Translations under genes and position numbers: made by a program
Notes under the pieces: generated by a model
Seen by the model: only the letters and a program-made list of their open reading frames with translations
Database searches by the model: none
Told to the model about the DNA's origin: nothing
Shown: positions 6,154 through 7,169 of the stretch, in pieces
How the letters are laid out: the number at the start of each line of letters is the position of its first letter
How positions within the stretch are numbered: the stretch's first letter is position 1
Assembly: GCA_937864275.1 (NCBI GenBank)
Contig: CALMIW010000837.1
Coordinates: forward strand, 1-7,169
Length of the DNA stretch: 7,169 nt
DNA from: an uncultured Dehalococcoidia bacterium
GTDB lineage: Bacteria > Chloroflexota > Dehalococcoidia > Tepidiformales > Tepidiformaceae
Reading direction: 5' to 3'

Positions 6154-6630
6154 ATGGCAGCAATCACCGACCTGCTGCGCCCCGAGTCGCCCCGGTTCCT
6201 CACCGTCGACTGCGACGATGCCGCCTTCGGCCGCCTCTACCTGCGCCTCCTCGAGGAGCATCCGTCCGCGACCGTCCGCCTCATCCGCGGCAAACGCTCG
6301 CGCAAGGCCGGCGATTTCCTTGCCGAAACCGCCGCCGCCCTCCAGTTCCCGCTCTACTTTGGCGGCGGCTGGAATGGCTTCGAAGAGTGCATTCGCCAGT
6401 ACTGGATACCCACCAGCGCGATTGTCGGCCTCGTCGCCGGGGCGGAGTCGCTCTTCGCCGACGACACCGAGTCAGCCTGGGAGGCGTTCACAGGTATCGT
6501 GAACGACACGCGCGATGCCCCCGGGCCTTCCGTCCGCTTCCTCTTCCAGGCAGGCGGCCAGGCTGCCCGCCTGCTCCGCTCCCACATCGAGTCTCACGGC
6601 GGTTCGGTCGCAACCATCGCCCTTCCCTGA
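6154..6630 (+). CDS. Barstar-like immunity protein
   Basis: A 158-residue cytoplasmic protein of the barstar (barnase inhibitor) family, predicted to bind and block the ribonuclease domain encoded just upstream. The inhibitor core begins near residue 41 (VRLIRGKRSRKAGDF) and contains the hallmark FPLYFGGGWNGFEECI at 65-80. Aligned on YFG, Tyr68 and Phe69 match barstar Tyr29 and Tyr30. Glu78 replaces the key acid Asp39 that contacts barnase's catalytic Arg and His. Asn74 replaces Asp35. The N-terminal 40 residues and the C-terminal strand (SVRFLFQ, 126-132) resemble the longer barstar-family proteins rather than the classic 90-residue barstar. A Shine-Dalgarno AGGAG (6144-6148) overlaps the toxin stop codon and lies 5 nt before the ATG, so the two genes are co-transcribed and probably translationally coupled. 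Function is inferred from family and position. Confidence 0.85.
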   Translation: MAAITDLLRPESPRFLTVDCDDAAFGRLYLRLLEEHPSATVRLIRGKRSRKAGDFLAETAAALQFPLYFGGGWNGFEECIRQYWIPTSAIVGLVAGAESLFADDTESAWEAFTGIVNDTRDAPGPSVRFLFQAGGQAARLLRSHIESHGGSVATIALP

Positions 6631-6644
6631 TTCCCGCCCGCGCG

Positions 6645-6650
6645 TACGAT
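6645..6650 (+). promoter_or_regulatory. Putative -10 element before the MFS gene
   Basis: TACGAT, the same hexamer as before aspartate kinase, lies 8 nt upstream of ATG 6659, with only a poor GGCGGGA between. A leaderless or near-leaderless transcript would start close to the ATG. No terminator separates this gene from the immunity gene 28 bp upstream, so read-through from the toxin promoter is also possible. Confidence 0.4.
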
Positions 6651-6658
6651 GGCGGGAC

Positions 6659-7169
6659 ATGTCCTCCCCGGATTCGAATGGCGCCACCCTGCGCTCGCTG
6701 GGGCTGTCCGTCTACGTGCCGACGTTCCTCTTCGCCGTCGGCCACGGCGCGGTCATCCCCATCGTCGCCCTCGCCGCGCGCGATGAGGGCGCTTCTGTCG
6801 CCCTCGCCGGGTTCATCGTCGCCCTCCGCGGCATCGGCGTCCTCGCCTTCGATATCCCCGCCGGCTGGCTCATTTCCAGGTTCGGCGAACAGCGCGCCAT
6901 GGTCGGCGCCACCGGCATCGTCATCCTCTCCCTGCTCGGCTCGGCGTTCGCACCCGGCGTCTGGGCGTTCGCCGCGTTCACCTTCCTCATGGGCTGCGGC
7001 TGGTCCATCTGGCTGCTCGCCCGCCTCAGCTACGTCACCGACCTCATGCCGGTCCATCTCCGCGGCCGCGCGCTCAGCACGCTCGGGGGCATCAACCGGG
7101 TGGGCAATTTCGTCGGGCCGTTCCTTGGCGCCGGGGTCGCGGTGTTCGCCGGCCTCGAAGGTGCCTACT
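6659..7169 (+). CDS. Major facilitator superfamily transporter, N-terminal part (3' truncated by window edge)
   Basis: The first 170 residues of an inner-membrane MFS transporter. Hydrophobic segments lie near 14-38, 47-67, 81-98, 101-122 and 148-165, matching helices 1-5. The loop between helices 2 and 3 carries a motif A-like GWLISRFGEQR at 69-79, in which the usual aspartate is Ser73. Helix 5 shows the Gly-Pro pattern NFVGPFLGAG (150-159), similar to motif C of drug-proton antiporters. The frame stays open to the window end. ATG 6659 is chosen because hydrophobic helix 1 follows at the normal distance; a nearby ATG at 6649 is in another frame. Substrate unknown. It could be a multidrug or metabolite exporter, and nothing ties it to the toxin beyond adjacency. 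Confidence 0.85.
   Translation, partial: MSSPDSNGATLRSLGLSVYVPTFLFAVGHGAVIPIVALAARDEGASVALAGFIVALRGIGVLAFDIPAGWLISRFGEQRAMVGATGIVILSLLGSAFAPGVWAFAAFTFLMGCGWSIWLLARLSYVTDLMPVHLRGRALSTLGGINRVGNFVGPFLGAGVAVFAGLEGAY

Noticed and set aside
4403..6163. A 586-codon open frame antisense to the toxin gene
   Set aside because: It mirrors the GC-rich toxin gene, its product is low-complexity (Gly/Arg/Glu/Val-rich) with no recognisable motif, and the plus strand has clear catalytic motifs and a Shine-Dalgarno.
6488..7057. A 189-codon minus-strand frame over the immunity and MFS genes
   Set aside because: Its Asp/Glu/Gly-rich sequence has no motif, and the plus strand encodes clear barstar-like and MFS proteins.
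1..7169. CRISPR arrays, tRNA or rRNA genes, insertion sequences and transposases
   Set aside because: No regularly spaced repeats, cloverleaf-like segments, rRNA-like stretches, terminal inverted repeats or transposase motifs were seen on reading; no search tool was available.

Overview
This window comes from a GC-rich bacterial chromosome. Coding is dense, intergenic gaps are short, and third codon positions are strongly G/C, which is why long spurious antisense frames appear. GTG starts are used for two genes and TTG probably for a third. Two genes have a TACGAT hexamer 6-8 nt before the ATG and no clear Shine-Dalgarno sequence, which suggests leaderless transcripts. The phylum cannot be fixed from sequence alone. 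A high-GC, non-proteobacterial lineage such as Chloroflexota is a guess from these promoters and the gene mix.

Layout. (1) Positions 1-1777, plus strand: the 3' half of a two-domain iron-type ABC permease overlaps its ATPase gene, forming a metal or small-anion importer operon whose upstream part lies outside the window. (2) Positions 1753-3601, minus strand: aspartate kinase (lysC type) is followed after 10 bp by a PAP2 membrane phosphatase. The phosphatase gene ends tail-to-tail inside the ABC ATPase gene, with a 25-bp overlap. (3) Positions 3602-3760: a divergent promoter region. (4) Positions 3761-4258: a Dps ferritin-like protein with an intact ferroxidase site, followed by a good intrinsic terminator. 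(5) Positions 4345-6630: a self-contained toxin-immunity locus with its own extended -10 promoter. (6) Position 6659 to the end: the first part of a major facilitator superfamily transporter, cut by the window edge.

The most interesting part is the toxin-immunity locus. The 583-residue first protein has no signal peptide. It carries a proline-rich head and an LQRTIGNR-type motif, which I associate from memory with cargo-like proteins of extracellular contractile injection systems (eCIS) and DUF4157-type proteins. A long helical body follows. The C-terminal ~70 residues match the RNase Sa/barnase (N1/T1) ribonuclease family with every catalytic residue in place. Eight bases downstream lies a barstar-like protein, the expected inhibitor of such an RNase. 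The pair therefore reads as a modular polymorphic toxin with cognate immunity, delivered by something other than the Sec pathway. No delivery apparatus is visible in this window.

The other genes are housekeeping or transport genes. Apart from a possible iron theme (iron-type ABC importer and Dps), they do not form one pathway.
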